DNA from: Gammaproteobacteria bacterium
GTDB taxonomy: Bacteria > Pseudomonadota > Gammaproteobacteria > SZUA-229
Length of the DNA stretch: 16,824 bases
NCBI GenBank assembly: GCA_029880105.1
Contig: JAOUPA010000027.1
Location: 1-16,824, forward strand
Direction of reading: 5' to 3'
The translations under genes and the position numbers were made by a program. Below the pieces are notes generated by a model. That model ran no database searches. It was not told the origin of the DNA and worked only from the letters and a program-made list of their open reading frames with translations. The first letter of the stretch is position 1. Every line of letters starts with the position of its first letter. This document shows positions 6,960-14,233 of the stretch, in pieces.

Positions 6960-8849
6960 ATGCCCATGTATACCACCGGCAATCCACAATGGGCACTGCT
7001 CGAATCTATCAATTCGCCCGAAGACCTGCGCAGACTGCCACAGAACCAATTATCAACGCTGGCCCAGCAACTACGCAGTTTTCTGCTGGAGACCGTTGCC
7101 AATACGGGTGGGCATTTATCTGCAGGTCTGGGCACGGTCGAACTGACCATTGCATTGCACTACATTTTCAACACCCCCGATGACCGGATTATCTGGGATG
7201 TCGGCCACCAGACCTACCCACACAAAATTCTCACTGGTCGCCGTAAACAGATGAAATCACTGCGCCAGAAAGGTGGTCTCGCCGGCTTCCCCAAACGAGA
7301 AGAAAGCGAATACGACGCCTTTGGCACCGGTCACTCCAGCACCTCGATCAGTGCAGCACTAGGCATGAGTATTGCCGCCAGGCAAACCGGCTCAGATAGA
7401 AAAACCGTGGCGGTAATCGGTGACGGCGCCTTATCCGGCGGCATGGCGTTTGAGGCCCTGAACCACGCCGGCGACAGTGATGCCGACCTGCTGGTAATAC
7501 TCAACGACAACGACATGTCAATCTCTCCCAATGTCGGCGGCCTGTCCAACCACCTGACCCGTGTACTCTCGGGCAGCCTTTACTCCACTGTACGCGAAGG
7601 CAGCAAGAAGGTCCTGGGTAATCTTCCCGGTTTTCTGGAAATAGCACGCCTTACCGAAGAGCACGTAAAAGGCATGATCGTGCCCGGCACCCTGTTCGAA
7701 GAGCTGGGCTTTCATTATTTTGGCCCGGTAGATGGCCATGACCTCAGTGCATTGCTACCGGTACTGAAAAACCTGTCGACACATAAAGGCCCCTGCTTTT
7801 TGCACGTGGTTACACGTAAGGGCAAGGGTTACTTCCCTGCGGAAGACGACCCTGGCAAATTCCATGGCGTCAGCAGCTTCGACACTGCCACCGGTGAATT
7901 CAACAACAGCAAAGCTCCATCCGCGATTACGTTTACACAGGTTTTTGGTGACTGGTTGTGCGATATGGCCGAGCAGGATGAACGACTGATCGGTATTACT
8001 CCCGCGATGCGAGAAGGCTCGGGACTGGTTGAATTCTCGGAGAGATTCCCAAAACGCTATTTCGATGTTGGTATCGCTGAGCAGCATGCGGTGACACTGG
8101 CTGCCGGCATGGCCTGCGACGGGCTAAAGCCAGTAGTCGCGATTTACTCGACCTTTTTACAGCGTGCCTACGACCAGTTGATTCATGATGTCGCGCTGCA
8201 AAATTTACCCGTACTGTTTGCCATCGATCGTGCCGGCATTGTCGGCGCTGACGGCCCAACCCACACCGGTGCTTATGACATCAGTTTTTTGCGCTGCATC
8301 CCCAATATGGTAATAATGACCCCCGCCGATGAAATCGAGGCACGTGCCATGCTCACCACCGGTTTCTTACACGATGGTCCGGCTGCTGTGCGTTATCCTC
8401 GGGGCAGCGGCACTGGCAGGATTCCCGCAAAAACTCTCAGTGCTATCGACTTTGGTAAGGCCCAGATTTGCCGTCAGGGCAGAGACATCGCCCTGCTGGT
8501 TTTCGGCACATTACTGGAAACCGCCCGCGAGGTAGCCAACGAACTCGACGCCACACTGGTCAATATGCGCTTTGTCAAACCACTGGATGAAAGCACCATC
8601 AGGCAAATAACCGAAAGCCACAGGCTCATCGTCACACTGGAAGAAAATGCCATCACCGGTGGCGCTGGTAGCGCTGTCAGTGAATATCTGGATGCGCAAT
8701 CGAGCAACCTGCCCGTGCTACATCTCGGTTTCCCCGATAATTACGTGGCACAGGGCACGCAGCAGGAGATGCTAACCGACTGGGGTCTCGACAAAGATGG
8801 CATTCTTGAAAGCATCCGCGAACGGCTTAATCAGCAATTGCCAATATAA
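6960..8849 (+). CDS. dxs: 1-deoxy-D-xylulose-5-phosphate synthase
   Basis: Thiamine-diphosphate enzyme that joins pyruvate and glyceraldehyde 3-phosphate, the first step of the MEP isoprenoid pathway; DXP also feeds thiamine and pyridoxal synthesis. With the ATG at 6960 it has 629 residues (E. coli Dxs 620). The N-terminal domain shows GHQTYPHKILTGR and the ThDP/metal motif GDGALSGG through NDNDMSISPNVGG (about 150-190). The transketolase-type pyrimidine domain shows the catalytic-glutamate segment DVGIAEQHAVTLAAGMA and DGPTHTGAYDISFLR. A C-terminal transketolase domain (about 495-620) contains FVKPLD. A TTG three codons earlier (6951) would overlap ispA; the ATG with GAGCGGG about 9 nt upstream is preferred. 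No thiamine riboswitch can fit in the 2-bp gap. Confidence 0.97.
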   Translation: MPMYTTGNPQWALLESINSPEDLRRLPQNQLSTLAQQLRSFLLETVANTGGHLSAGLGTVELTIALHYIFNTPDDRIIWDVGHQTYPHKILTGRRKQMKSLRQKGGLAGFPKREESEYDAFGTGHSSTSISAALGMSIAARQTGSDRKTVAVIGDGALSGGMAFEALNHAGDSDADLLVILNDNDMSISPNVGGLSNHLTRVLSGSLYSTVREGSKKVLGNLPGFLEIARLTEEHVKGMIVPGTLFEELGFHYFGPVDGHDLSALLPVLKNLSTHKGPCFLHVVTRKGKGYFPAEDDPGKFHGVSSFDTATGEFNNSKAPSAITFTQVFGDWLCDMAEQDERLIGITPAMREGSGLVEFSERFPKRYFDVGIAEQHAVTLAAGMACDGLKPVVAIYSTFLQRAYDQLIHDVALQNLPVLFAIDRAGIVGADGPTHTGAYDISFLRCIPNMVIMTPADEIEARAMLTTGFLHDGPAAVRYPRGSGTGRIPAKTLSAIDFGKAQICRQGRDIALLVFGTLLETAREVANELDATLVNMRFVKPLDESTIRQITESHRLIVTLEENAITGGAGSAVSEYLDAQSSNLPVLHLGFPDNYVAQGTQQEMLTDWGLDKDGILESIRERLNQQLPI

Positions 8850-8866
8850 GCCAAATCGTATAAAAT
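8838..8866 (+). promoter_or_regulatory. Candidate sigma-70 promoter for queD-folE2
   Basis: TTGCCA (5 of 6) at 8838-8843, a 17-nt spacer, then TAAAAT (5 of 6) at 8861-8866. The -35 overlaps the end of dxs, and transcription would start near 8873, giving a leader of about 44 nt before queD. This is the best-matched promoter in the window and suggests the pterin genes are a separate unit from dxs. Confidence 0.5.
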
Positions 8867-8916
8867 AACCGACTGTTTTACTCAAGTATTTACAACCTCG
8901 AACGGCCCGAAAGAAC

Positions 8917-9303
8917 ATGTCTGCGAAATACCAGCTGAAAGTAATTACTGAATTTGCTTCAGCGCACACATTACGCGACTACCCTGGTGCCTGTAGCCGG
9001 ATGCACGGCCACAACTGGAAGGTTGAGCTCGAAGCCATCGCCACAAAACTGGATGAAGTTGGCATGGGTGTCGACTTTAAGAAAATGAAAATGGTAGCCC
9101 GTGAGGTAGGTGACAGACTGGATCATCGTTACCTCAATGAACTGGAGCCGTTTACCAAAATTAACCCAACAGCAGAAAATATTGCTGCTTATCTTTATCG
9201 TGAGATTTCAGCAAAACTGAATACCGATACCATCAAAGTCAGTGCCGTGACTTTATGGGAAACCGAACGCGCCTGCGTGAAATACAGCGAAGAGAATGAA
9301 TAA
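8917..9303 (+). CDS. queD: 6-carboxy-5,6,7,8-tetrahydropterin synthase QueD (PTPS family)
   Basis: Zinc enzyme converting 7,8-dihydroneopterin triphosphate to 6-carboxytetrahydropterin, the second step toward preQ0 and queuosine. The 128-residue protein keeps the zinc histidines H17, H30 and H32 and the catalytic cysteine C26 in the Cys-x3-His-Gly-His signature (CSRMHGH). It also has the LDHRYLNEL block and the glutamate in WETERACVKY. A cysteine at position 26 favours QueD over the PTPS-III folate-bypass type, in which this residue is replaced by glutamate. Its last codons overlap the start of folE2 by 8 bp, so the two are translationally coupled: FolE2 makes the dihydroneopterin triphosphate that QueD uses. 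A sepiapterin or other PTPS activity is less likely. Confidence 0.92.
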   Translation: MSAKYQLKVITEFASAHTLRDYPGACSRMHGHNWKVELEAIATKLDEVGMGVDFKKMKMVAREVGDRLDHRYLNELEPFTKINPTAENIAAYLYREISAKLNTDTIKVSAVTLWETERACVKYSEENE

Positions 9304-10123
9304 AATGACCGACAAGAACAGTGTAAAACCCACTGAAGCCTGCGACATGCACGATGTACAAAGCAGCCAGGATCATCGTGCCATAGCCATCGACAAAGTC
9401 GGCATCAAGGACATTCTTCACCCCGTCCAGGTAAAAGACCGCGAAGGCAAGATTCAGCACACCGTTGCCAACTTCAATATGTACGTCGATCTGCCGCATG
9501 ACTTCAAGGGCACACACATGTCGCGCTTCGTGGAAATATTGAATAGCCACGAGTGGGAGATCACCGTAGATTCGTTCAAGGTTATGCTCACTGAGATGAC
9601 TCAGTTACTCGATGCTGAGTGCGGGCACATTGAAATGAGTTTCCACTACTTCGTCAATAAAAAGGCCCCCGCCTCAGGCGTTCAAAGCCTGCTCGACTAC
9701 AAGGTTACTTTCATAGGCGCCCAGAAAAAGGACAAACGTACGGTCAATGTAAAAGTCGTTGTTCCAGTTACCAGTTTGTGCCCCTGTTCGAAAAAAATCT
9801 CAGATCGTGGCGCACACAACCAGCGTTCACACGTAACCGTGAATGTGCGTACTGCCGACTTTATCTGGATTGAAGAAATCATCGATATTGTCGAACAGGA
9901 AGCATCCTGCGAGCTATTCGGTTTATTAAAACGACCCGATGAAAAAATCGTCACCGAACGCGCCTATGACAATCCAAAATTTGTTGAAGATATGGTGCGT
10001 GATGTTGCTGCCAGACTAAATGCAGACAGCCGTATTCAGGCATATACAGTCGAATCGGAAAATTTTGAGTCAATTCATAATCATTCTGCTTATGCATTGA
10101 TCAAAAAAGATAAACAGTCATAA
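9296..10123 (+). CDS. folE2: GTP cyclohydrolase FolE2 (type IB)
   Basis: Opens GTP to 7,8-dihydroneopterin triphosphate, the common precursor of folate and queuosine. The 275-residue protein has the type IB features: N-terminal region with VGIKDILHPVQV and the strongly conserved FKGTHMSRF, followed centrally by TSLCPCSKKISDRGAHNQRSH with C162 and C164, where the type IB active-site cysteine and metal ligand lie. This family is unrelated in sequence to FolE (type IA), uses various divalent metals, and in many bacteria replaces FolE when zinc is scarce. The start ATG at 9296 overlaps queD; a second ATG at 9305 is also possible. I see no convincing zinc-uptake-regulator box upstream of queD, so it may be the constitutive enzyme here; whether a folE also exists cannot be told. 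Confidence 0.95.
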   Translation: MNKMTDKNSVKPTEACDMHDVQSSQDHRAIAIDKVGIKDILHPVQVKDREGKIQHTVANFNMYVDLPHDFKGTHMSRFVEILNSHEWEITVDSFKVMLTEMTQLLDAECGHIEMSFHYFVNKKAPASGVQSLLDYKVTFIGAQKKDKRTVNVKVVVPVTSLCPCSKKISDRGAHNQRSHVTVNVRTADFIWIEEIIDIVEQEASCELFGLLKRPDEKIVTERAYDNPKFVEDMVRDVAARLNADSRIQAYTVESENFESIHNHSAYALIKKDKQS

Positions 10124-10152
10124 ACAATACTTTTTCAACACAGAGATAAATT

Positions 10153-10380
10153 ATGAGAGTCTTTAGCCTTATCGGAATTTTTGCCGGCTTTGTTATTATG
10201 GCCAGCCTGCTAGCTGCTCACTTTACCGGACAGGTAAACCTGAAAGAAATGAGCTGGTTATGGTTAACTTTTTTTGTCGGTGCCAATTTATTTCAAATGG
10301 GATTCACGGGTTTCTGCCCGGCCACCAAAATGCTCTATGCTATTGGCCTGAAGGATAAACAATCTGGCTGTAAACTATAG
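10153..10380 (+). CDS. Small DUF2892-type inner-membrane protein
   Basis: A 75-residue protein with two hydrophobic segments (about 4-25 and 34-55) separated by a short loop with KEMSWLW. The C-terminal part GFTGFCPATKMLYAIGL matches the pattern of DUF2892 proteins, the membrane module also found behind the rhodanese domain of YgaP. The CP pair at the end of the second segment and a late cysteine are typical. No rhodanese domain is present. It begins 29 bp after folE2 on the same strand and is the last gene before the terminator, so it is probably cotranscribed with queD-folE2. Function unknown; a link to pterin metabolism rests on position only. Confidence 0.75.
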   Translation: MRVFSLIGIFAGFVIMASLLAAHFTGQVNLKEMSWLWLTFFVGANLFQMGFTGFCPATKMLYAIGLKDKQSGCKL

Positions 10381-10426
10381 CCATATAAAATATTAGTCAT
10401 GATTGATTAATAACCTCCGTCAAAAT

Positions 10427-10457
10427 AAAAAAGCCCGGCACAGCACCGGGTTTTTTT
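10427..10457. terminator. Bidirectional rho-independent terminator
   Basis: The stem CCCGG (10434-10438) pairs with CCGGG (10446-10450) around a 7-nt loop, preceded by six A (10427-10432) and followed by seven T (10451-10457). It works on both strands and separates the queD-folE2-DUF2892 unit from the converging dapA-bamC unit. Confidence 0.88.
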
Positions 10458-10467
10458 ACGTTAAAAG

Positions 10468-10490
10468 GTTTCTGCAAGGAATACAGAAAC
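10468..10490 (-). terminator. Second hairpin downstream of bamC
   Basis: A perfect 7-bp inverted repeat, GTTTCTG (10468-10474) and CAGAAAC (10484-10490), with a 9-nt loop. On the minus strand it follows the bamC stop by about 15 nt and is followed by CCTTTT, then by the GC-rich terminator. It could be a weak first terminator or an mRNA 3'-end stabiliser. Confidence 0.5.
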
Positions 10491-10505
10491 AGGAAGCAAT
10501 GTAAC

Positions 10506-11624
10506 TTACTGCAACTCTATAGCCAGACTCTTTCTGAGCTGCTCCGCCAGAACACTCTCTGCAGGCTCACCATCGGGACGTAGAATTTCCATATTCACCT
10601 CACCTTCCTTAGTCTCAAGCTTGAGTACGAACAGGCGTTCTTCATCATTGGCATAATCACCACCTGTTCCCTTCAACCACTGCATCAACCAGCTCGACTC
10701 GGCAATTTCATCACGTTCCCCACCCATCTGTTCAGCACCGAGCCTTTCAATAGCGACTTTTACCTGGTGCGCCTTTGCGTTGCTTTCCTGCACATCCAGT
10801 CCTAGACGATCAATTGCACGCAGGGTCCGTTTCCAGACAAAATCTATGGTACCAGTAATGATTAAGACATTCTGCCGATCATCAGGCAGGCTAATTCTTG
10901 ACGCATAAGGACGATAATTTTCAAAAACTTTTTGCGCATTACTTTCATCCAGCCCCACAAACAGCGCCAGGCGATTTAACATTTCGCGTTCCAGGTCTTC
11001 TTCGGTACAGCGACTTCGCCAATTAACATCATCACCCTGAATCTGTTTTTCCAGCCCCGAATGTGACATAAAAACTCTGGTTTTATTTACATCCTGTTCT
11101 GGCTCGACCCGCATTCTAAATTTATCAAGCTTGTCCGGACTGGCAGTAGAAAACAGTTTCTCAAGGAAACCGGCATCATCATCAATCTGTAATTTACTCA
11201 CCCAGTCGGTTTCAACCATACCGAGCACAGGTTCACTACGCATGATTTTTATACCTTCGTGACTCCAGAAGGCACTCAACTGCGGCCACAGCTTATCTAC
11301 GTTTTCATCGACTTCCAGCCAGAATACGCCGTCCCCGGCCTTCAGGCGCGCATTTGCGACTTTCATCGCGACCGGCATCTTGCCCACATCATGGCCTTCG
11401 CCCAGATTAACGGTTTCACGCTTGAAGCGCTCAACAGCCTGCTCCGTTGGTTCAGGTGCTACCAGCTGGTTCTTATCCTCGGGCGCCGTTAAGTCGGGGG
11501 GTAATTCCAGGCGGGTATAATAATCCGCATCCAGATATTCCTGACGGCGTTTATTACCATCTGAACTACAGCCACTCACAACCAGCGCAGCAAAAATGGC
11601 CATCAAATAAATTATTCTTAACAT
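10506..11624 (-). CDS. bamC: Outer membrane protein assembly factor BamC (lipoprotein NlpB)
   Basis: Lipoprotein of the BAM complex that folds beta-barrel proteins into the outer membrane. The signal peptide ends in the lipobox VVSGC (C19 is lipidated). The mature N-terminus has the YLDADYYTRLELPPDLTAPE segment typical of the BamC region that contacts BamD. Two helix-grip domains follow (about 95-215 and 240-370, with VLGMVETDW in the first). Length is 372 residues against 344 in E. coli. The ATG at the complement of 11622-11624 is chosen over a TTG one codon upstream because AAAGGA lies at a good distance. It is 26 bp downstream of dapA, the same dapA-bamC order as in E. coli, so one operon is likely. 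Confidence 0.92.
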   Translation of the reverse strand: MLRIIYLMAIFAALVVSGCSSDGNKRRQEYLDADYYTRLELPPDLTAPEDKNQLVAPEPTEQAVERFKRETVNLGEGHDVGKMPVAMKVANARLKAGDGVFWLEVDENVDKLWPQLSAFWSHEGIKIMRSEPVLGMVETDWVSKLQIDDDAGFLEKLFSTASPDKLDKFRMRVEPEQDVNKTRVFMSHSGLEKQIQGDDVNWRSRCTEEDLEREMLNRLALFVGLDESNAQKVFENYRPYASRISLPDDRQNVLIITGTIDFVWKRTLRAIDRLGLDVQESNAKAHQVKVAIERLGAEQMGGERDEIAESSWLMQWLKGTGGDYANDEERLFVLKLETKEGEVNMEILRPDGEPAESVLAEQLRKSLAIELQ

Positions 11625-11650
11625 CAAATTGTCCTTTAAAGAAACAGGGT

Positions 11651-12526
11651 TCAGATCACGCCCGCCTGCTGCATGGCCTCACGCAGAGGCTGGTGGTATT
11701 GCTGACTCAGCGGCGTCAAAGGCAGACGAATACCTCTGGGCATCAGCCCCATTTCAGCCAGCGCCCATTTAACCGGGATTGGATTGGCCTCAAGAAACAG
11801 GTTTTTATGCAGGCCCATCAGCGGTTTGTTGATCGCCTCGGCCAGCTCACGATCTCCCGCGAGTGCAGCGGCACACATGTCTGACATGGCTTTAGGCGCA
11901 ACATTGGTTGTAACTGAAATAACACCGTGTCCACCACGCAGCATAAACTCGGTACCTGTAGCATCATCACCACTGTAAATCTCGAAACCCTCAGCTACCT
12001 TCGACTGTATTTCCTGTAATCGATTCAAATCACCGGTGGCCTCCTTAATACCGATGATATTAGGGATTTTGGACAGGCGGACCACGGTATCAGGCAGCAT
12101 GTCGCAGGCAGTTCGACCCGGCACATTGTAGAGAATCTGAGGAATATCAACGGCCTCAGCAATTTTTTTATGATGTAGATATAGGCCTTCCTGGGTTGGC
12201 TTGTTGTAGTAAGGCGTCACCAGCAAGCAGGCATCGGCACCAGCATCACGGGCGCACTGAGTCAGCTGAATCGCCTCGGTGGTCGAATTCGCCCCGGTTC
12301 CAGCAATGACCGGGATCCTGCCTTTGACCATCTCGATAGTACGGCGGATCACTTCACAGTGCTCATCCATTTCCAGCGTCGCGGATTCACCCGTTGTACC
12401 CATAGAAACAATGGCAGCCGTGCCATTTTTGATATGAAATTCAACCAGCCCGGCCAGGCTATCATAATCAACACTTTCATCAGCATGCATTGGAGTTACC
12501 AATGCCACCATACTTCCACGAAACAT
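11651..12526 (-). CDS. dapA: 4-hydroxy-tetrahydrodipicolinate synthase
   Basis: Condenses pyruvate with aspartate semialdehyde, the first committed step to diaminopimelate and lysine. The 291-residue (beta/alpha)8 barrel lines up with E. coli DapA number for number: T44-T45 in GTTGE, the Y106-Y107 pair, the proton-relay tyrosine Y133 in YNVPGRT, substrate-binding R138, and the Schiff-base lysine K161 in GIKEATGD. It is the first gene of dapA-bamC and diverges from the PilZ gene across about 180 bp. A possible minus-strand promoter (TTGAAA at 12628-12623, 17-nt spacer, weak TTAACT at 12605-12600) would start transcription close to a small hairpin. The leader is too short for a lysine riboswitch. 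Confidence 0.97.
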   Translation of the reverse strand: MFRGSMVALVTPMHADESVDYDSLAGLVEFHIKNGTAAIVSMGTTGESATLEMDEHCEVIRRTIEMVKGRIPVIAGTGANSTTEAIQLTQCARDAGADACLLVTPYYNKPTQEGLYLHHKKIAEAVDIPQILYNVPGRTACDMLPDTVVRLSKIPNIIGIKEATGDLNRLQEIQSKVAEGFEIYSGDDATGTEFMLRGGHGVISVTTNVAPKAMSDMCAAALAGDRELAEAINKPLMGLHKNLFLEANPIPVKWALAEMGLMPRGIRLPLTPLSQQYHQPLREAMQQAGVI

Positions 12527-12580
12527 AATATTCTCGAAGGTTAGAGTTTGATTCCAGGGGGATTTACGGTGTTTTTAACA

Positions 12581-12595
12581 GCCCTGAAACAGGGC
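12581..12595. repeat. Perfect 6-bp hairpin in the dapA/PilZ divergent region
   Basis: GCCCTG and CAGGGC flank an AAA loop (TTT on the minus strand). There is no T-run on either side, so it is not a standard terminator. It lies about 55-70 nt upstream of the dapA start and could form the 5' end of the dapA mRNA or be a protein-binding palindrome. Confidence 0.45.
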
Positions 12596-12704
12596 GCACA
12601 GTTAAGCAATTTTTCCCTACAATTTCAATAAATAACCTGCCCATTTTGTGGCTGAATTTAGTTTCATGTCTATACTCACCTGCATGAATCTGGAAAACAA
12701 CCTT

Positions 12705-13076
12705 ATGCACAGTAACGAGCGGCGCCATTTCAGTCGTATTCCGTTCCATGCCGAAATTGTCATGCAGAGTGGCGATGCGGAATGGACAGCCAATCTGCTG
12801 GATATATCGCTCAAAGGCATGCTGGTCGAACCTCCGGGTAACCTGGACATCGATACCAGCAAACCCTGCGCTATTGCCCTGTTTCTGGCTGATGACGTGA
12901 CGATTTCTGCACGTGTCCGCATCAAATATATTAAAGATAACCTCTGGGGCCTGGAATATATGCAGATAGAAAAGGAAAGCCTGGAACACCTGCAACGTTT
13001 GCTGAAGCTCAATCTCAAAAGCGCTGACCTGATTAACCGTGAGCTATCTGAACTTGGCCATGGCGGCATCGACTAG
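12705..13076 (+). CDS. Single-domain PilZ protein (c-di-GMP receptor)
   Basis: A 123-residue protein that is essentially one PilZ domain. Both c-di-GMP-binding motifs are intact: RxxxR (R7-R11 in NERRHFSR) and DxSxxG (D33-S35-G38 in DISLKG), spaced as in binding-competent members. The C-terminal helix (about 90-118) is leucine-rich and may mediate dimer or partner contacts. Start choice is open: ATG at 12705 has GGAA nine nt upstream and begins next to the NERR motif as small PilZ proteins often do; ATGs at 12684 and 12666 and a GTG at 12648 are in frame. A TATACT at 12671-12676 could be its -10, which would also favour 12705. It lies between dapA and the gcvR-like gene; a diguanylate cyclase lies 1.2 kb downstream. 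Partner unknown. Confidence 0.88.
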   Translation: MHSNERRHFSRIPFHAEIVMQSGDAEWTANLLDISLKGMLVEPPGNLDIDTSKPCAIALFLADDVTISARVRIKYIKDNLWGLEYMQIEKESLEHLQRLLKLNLKSADLINRELSELGHGGID

Positions 13077-13137
13077 ATAGCGCCTGACCAGAGCAATACC
13101 TCAAGTCACAAAATATCCCCCCTTCATCACCTGCCTG

Positions 13138-13153
13138 CTGTCATTCCTGACAG
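13138..13153. repeat. Palindrome upstream of the gcvR-like gene
   Basis: CTGTCA, 4 nt, TGACAG: a perfect 6-bp inverted repeat lying just upstream of a weak promoter-like pair (TTTACA at 13160-13165, 17 nt, TAACAA at 13183-13188). It could be an operator for this operon or, less likely, a short terminator for the PilZ gene, since only ATTGTTT follows. Confidence 0.35.
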
Positions 13154-13202
13154 ACATTGTTTACACTTAAGCTCTCCTAAATTAACAAAATAACCCTTAA
13201 AG

Positions 13203-13727
13203 ATGAGTCAAAAATTAGTAATCACCGCCCTGGGCAACGATCGCCCCGGCATTGTCGATAAACTGAGCAAAGCACTGTTCACACTTGAGCTTAATATCGA
13301 AGACAGCCGGATGAGCGTACTCGGTGGCGAGTTTGCCATCCTGCTGCTGGTTTCCGGCGATAAACAGGCCATCAATAGCTTCGTTAGCGAGAAACAGAAT
13401 ATCGAATCAGAACTCGATATGACTCTAACGATTAAAGAAACCACGGCACCCGTACCATCGCATACACAGATACCCTACGATGTCGAAGTCATCGCCATTG
13501 ACCACCCCGGTATTGTGCACACACTGGCCAGCTTTTTTTCAACACGTAACATCAATATTGTTGACCTGGAAACTGACAGATATCCTGCACCGCACACCGG
13601 CACACCGATGTTTTCAGTTTTGATGACAATCGGCATTCCCAGAGAAGTTAATATTGCCGATTTACGCGAAGAATTTCTGGATATGTGTGATGAGTTAAAC
13701 CTGGATGCAAAAATTTCCGCCTCCTGA
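13203..13727 (+). CDS. gcvR: GcvR-like regulator with two ACT domains
   Basis: A 174-residue protein made of two ACT domains: residues about 4-75 (KLVITALGNDRPGIVDKLSKAL, NIEDSRM) and about 92-170 (YDVEVIAIDHPGIVHTLASFF, INIVDLETDRY). Each carries the DxPGIV pattern of amino-acid-binding ACT loops. E. coli GcvR (190 residues) has the same layout, binds glycine and counters the activator GcvA at the glycine-cleavage genes; it also sits beside dapA and bcp, as here. No DNA-binding domain is visible, in keeping with action through a partner. It is 14 bp upstream of bcp and probably leads an operon. No gcvA-like gene is seen here; the LysR-type gene at the right edge is too incomplete to assign. 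Confidence 0.85.
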   Translation: MSQKLVITALGNDRPGIVDKLSKALFTLELNIEDSRMSVLGGEFAILLLVSGDKQAINSFVSEKQNIESELDMTLTIKETTAPVPSHTQIPYDVEVIAIDHPGIVHTLASFFSTRNINIVDLETDRYPAPHTGTPMFSVLMTIGIPREVNIADLREEFLDMCDELNLDAKISAS

Positions 13728-13741
13728 AATGAGATGCAAAA

Positions 13742-14206
13742 ATGGTAAGCCTTGGTAAGAAAGTAAAAAATTTTAGCCTGCCGGCAACGGGCGACAAAAC
13801 AGTCAATCTGAAAGATTACAAGGACAAGAATATTGTTCTGTATTTTTACCCCAAGGATAGCACGCCGGGCTGTACTACCGAGGGACAGAATTTTCGCGAT
13901 GCCAAAGCTCGCTTTAGCCGTCAGGACACAGTCATTTTTGGCATATCACGCGACAGTATAAAATCACACGAGAACTTCAAAACCAAACAGGGCTTCAATT
14001 TTGATCTTCTCTCTGACGCCGATGAGGTGCTGTGCACAGAGTTCGATGTCATCAAAATGAAAAATATGTACGGCAAACAGGTACGTGGCATTGAACGCAG
14101 CACATTCCTGATCGACAAAAAGGGCGTATTAAGGAAGGAATGGCGCAAGGTTAAACTAAAAGATCACGTTGAAGAAGTACTGATCTCAGTGAAAGAAATA
14201 AATTAG
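13742..14206 (+). CDS. bcp: Thioredoxin-dependent peroxiredoxin (Bcp/PrxQ family)
   Basis: Cytosolic thiol peroxidase reducing hydrogen and organic peroxides. The 154 residues match the Bcp family size. The active-site motif PKDSTPGCTTE places the peroxidatic cysteine at C44. Classic E. coli-type Bcp has a resolving cysteine five residues on (C50 there); here that position is glutamine (Q49). The only other cysteine is C98, in the region of E. coli C99, so the enzyme is either a one-cysteine type or uses C98 for resolution, as has been proposed for some PrxQ subgroups. Other family blocks are FGISRDS, LLSDAD and the C-terminal GIERSTFLIDKKG. It lies between the gcvR-like gene and a diguanylate cyclase with short gaps (14 and 27 bp). 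Confidence 0.92.
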   Translation: MVSLGKKVKNFSLPATGDKTVNLKDYKDKNIVLYFYPKDSTPGCTTEGQNFRDAKARFSRQDTVIFGISRDSIKSHENFKTKQGFNFDLLSDADEVLCTEFDVIKMKNMYGKQVRGIERSTFLIDKKGVLRKEWRKVKLKDHVEEVLISVKEIN

Positions 14207-14233
14207 CTATGCATATAAATTAACGGACTGGAC

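Noticed and set aside
8850..8916. PreQ1 riboswitch or zinc-regulator (Zur) box before queD-folE2
   Set aside because: No preQ1-type hairpin plus A-rich tail is seen, and GTATAAAATAAC resembles a Zur half-site only superficially and is not palindromic; it is better explained as part of a -10 region.
12527..12704. Lysine riboswitch upstream of dapA
   Set aside because: The space is shorter than a lysine riboswitch with its expression platform, and no matching helices are visible; only one 6-bp hairpin occurs.
12564..13069. Minus-strand open frames opposite the PilZ gene
   Set aside because: They mirror a frame with intact PilZ motifs and show no family signature of their own.
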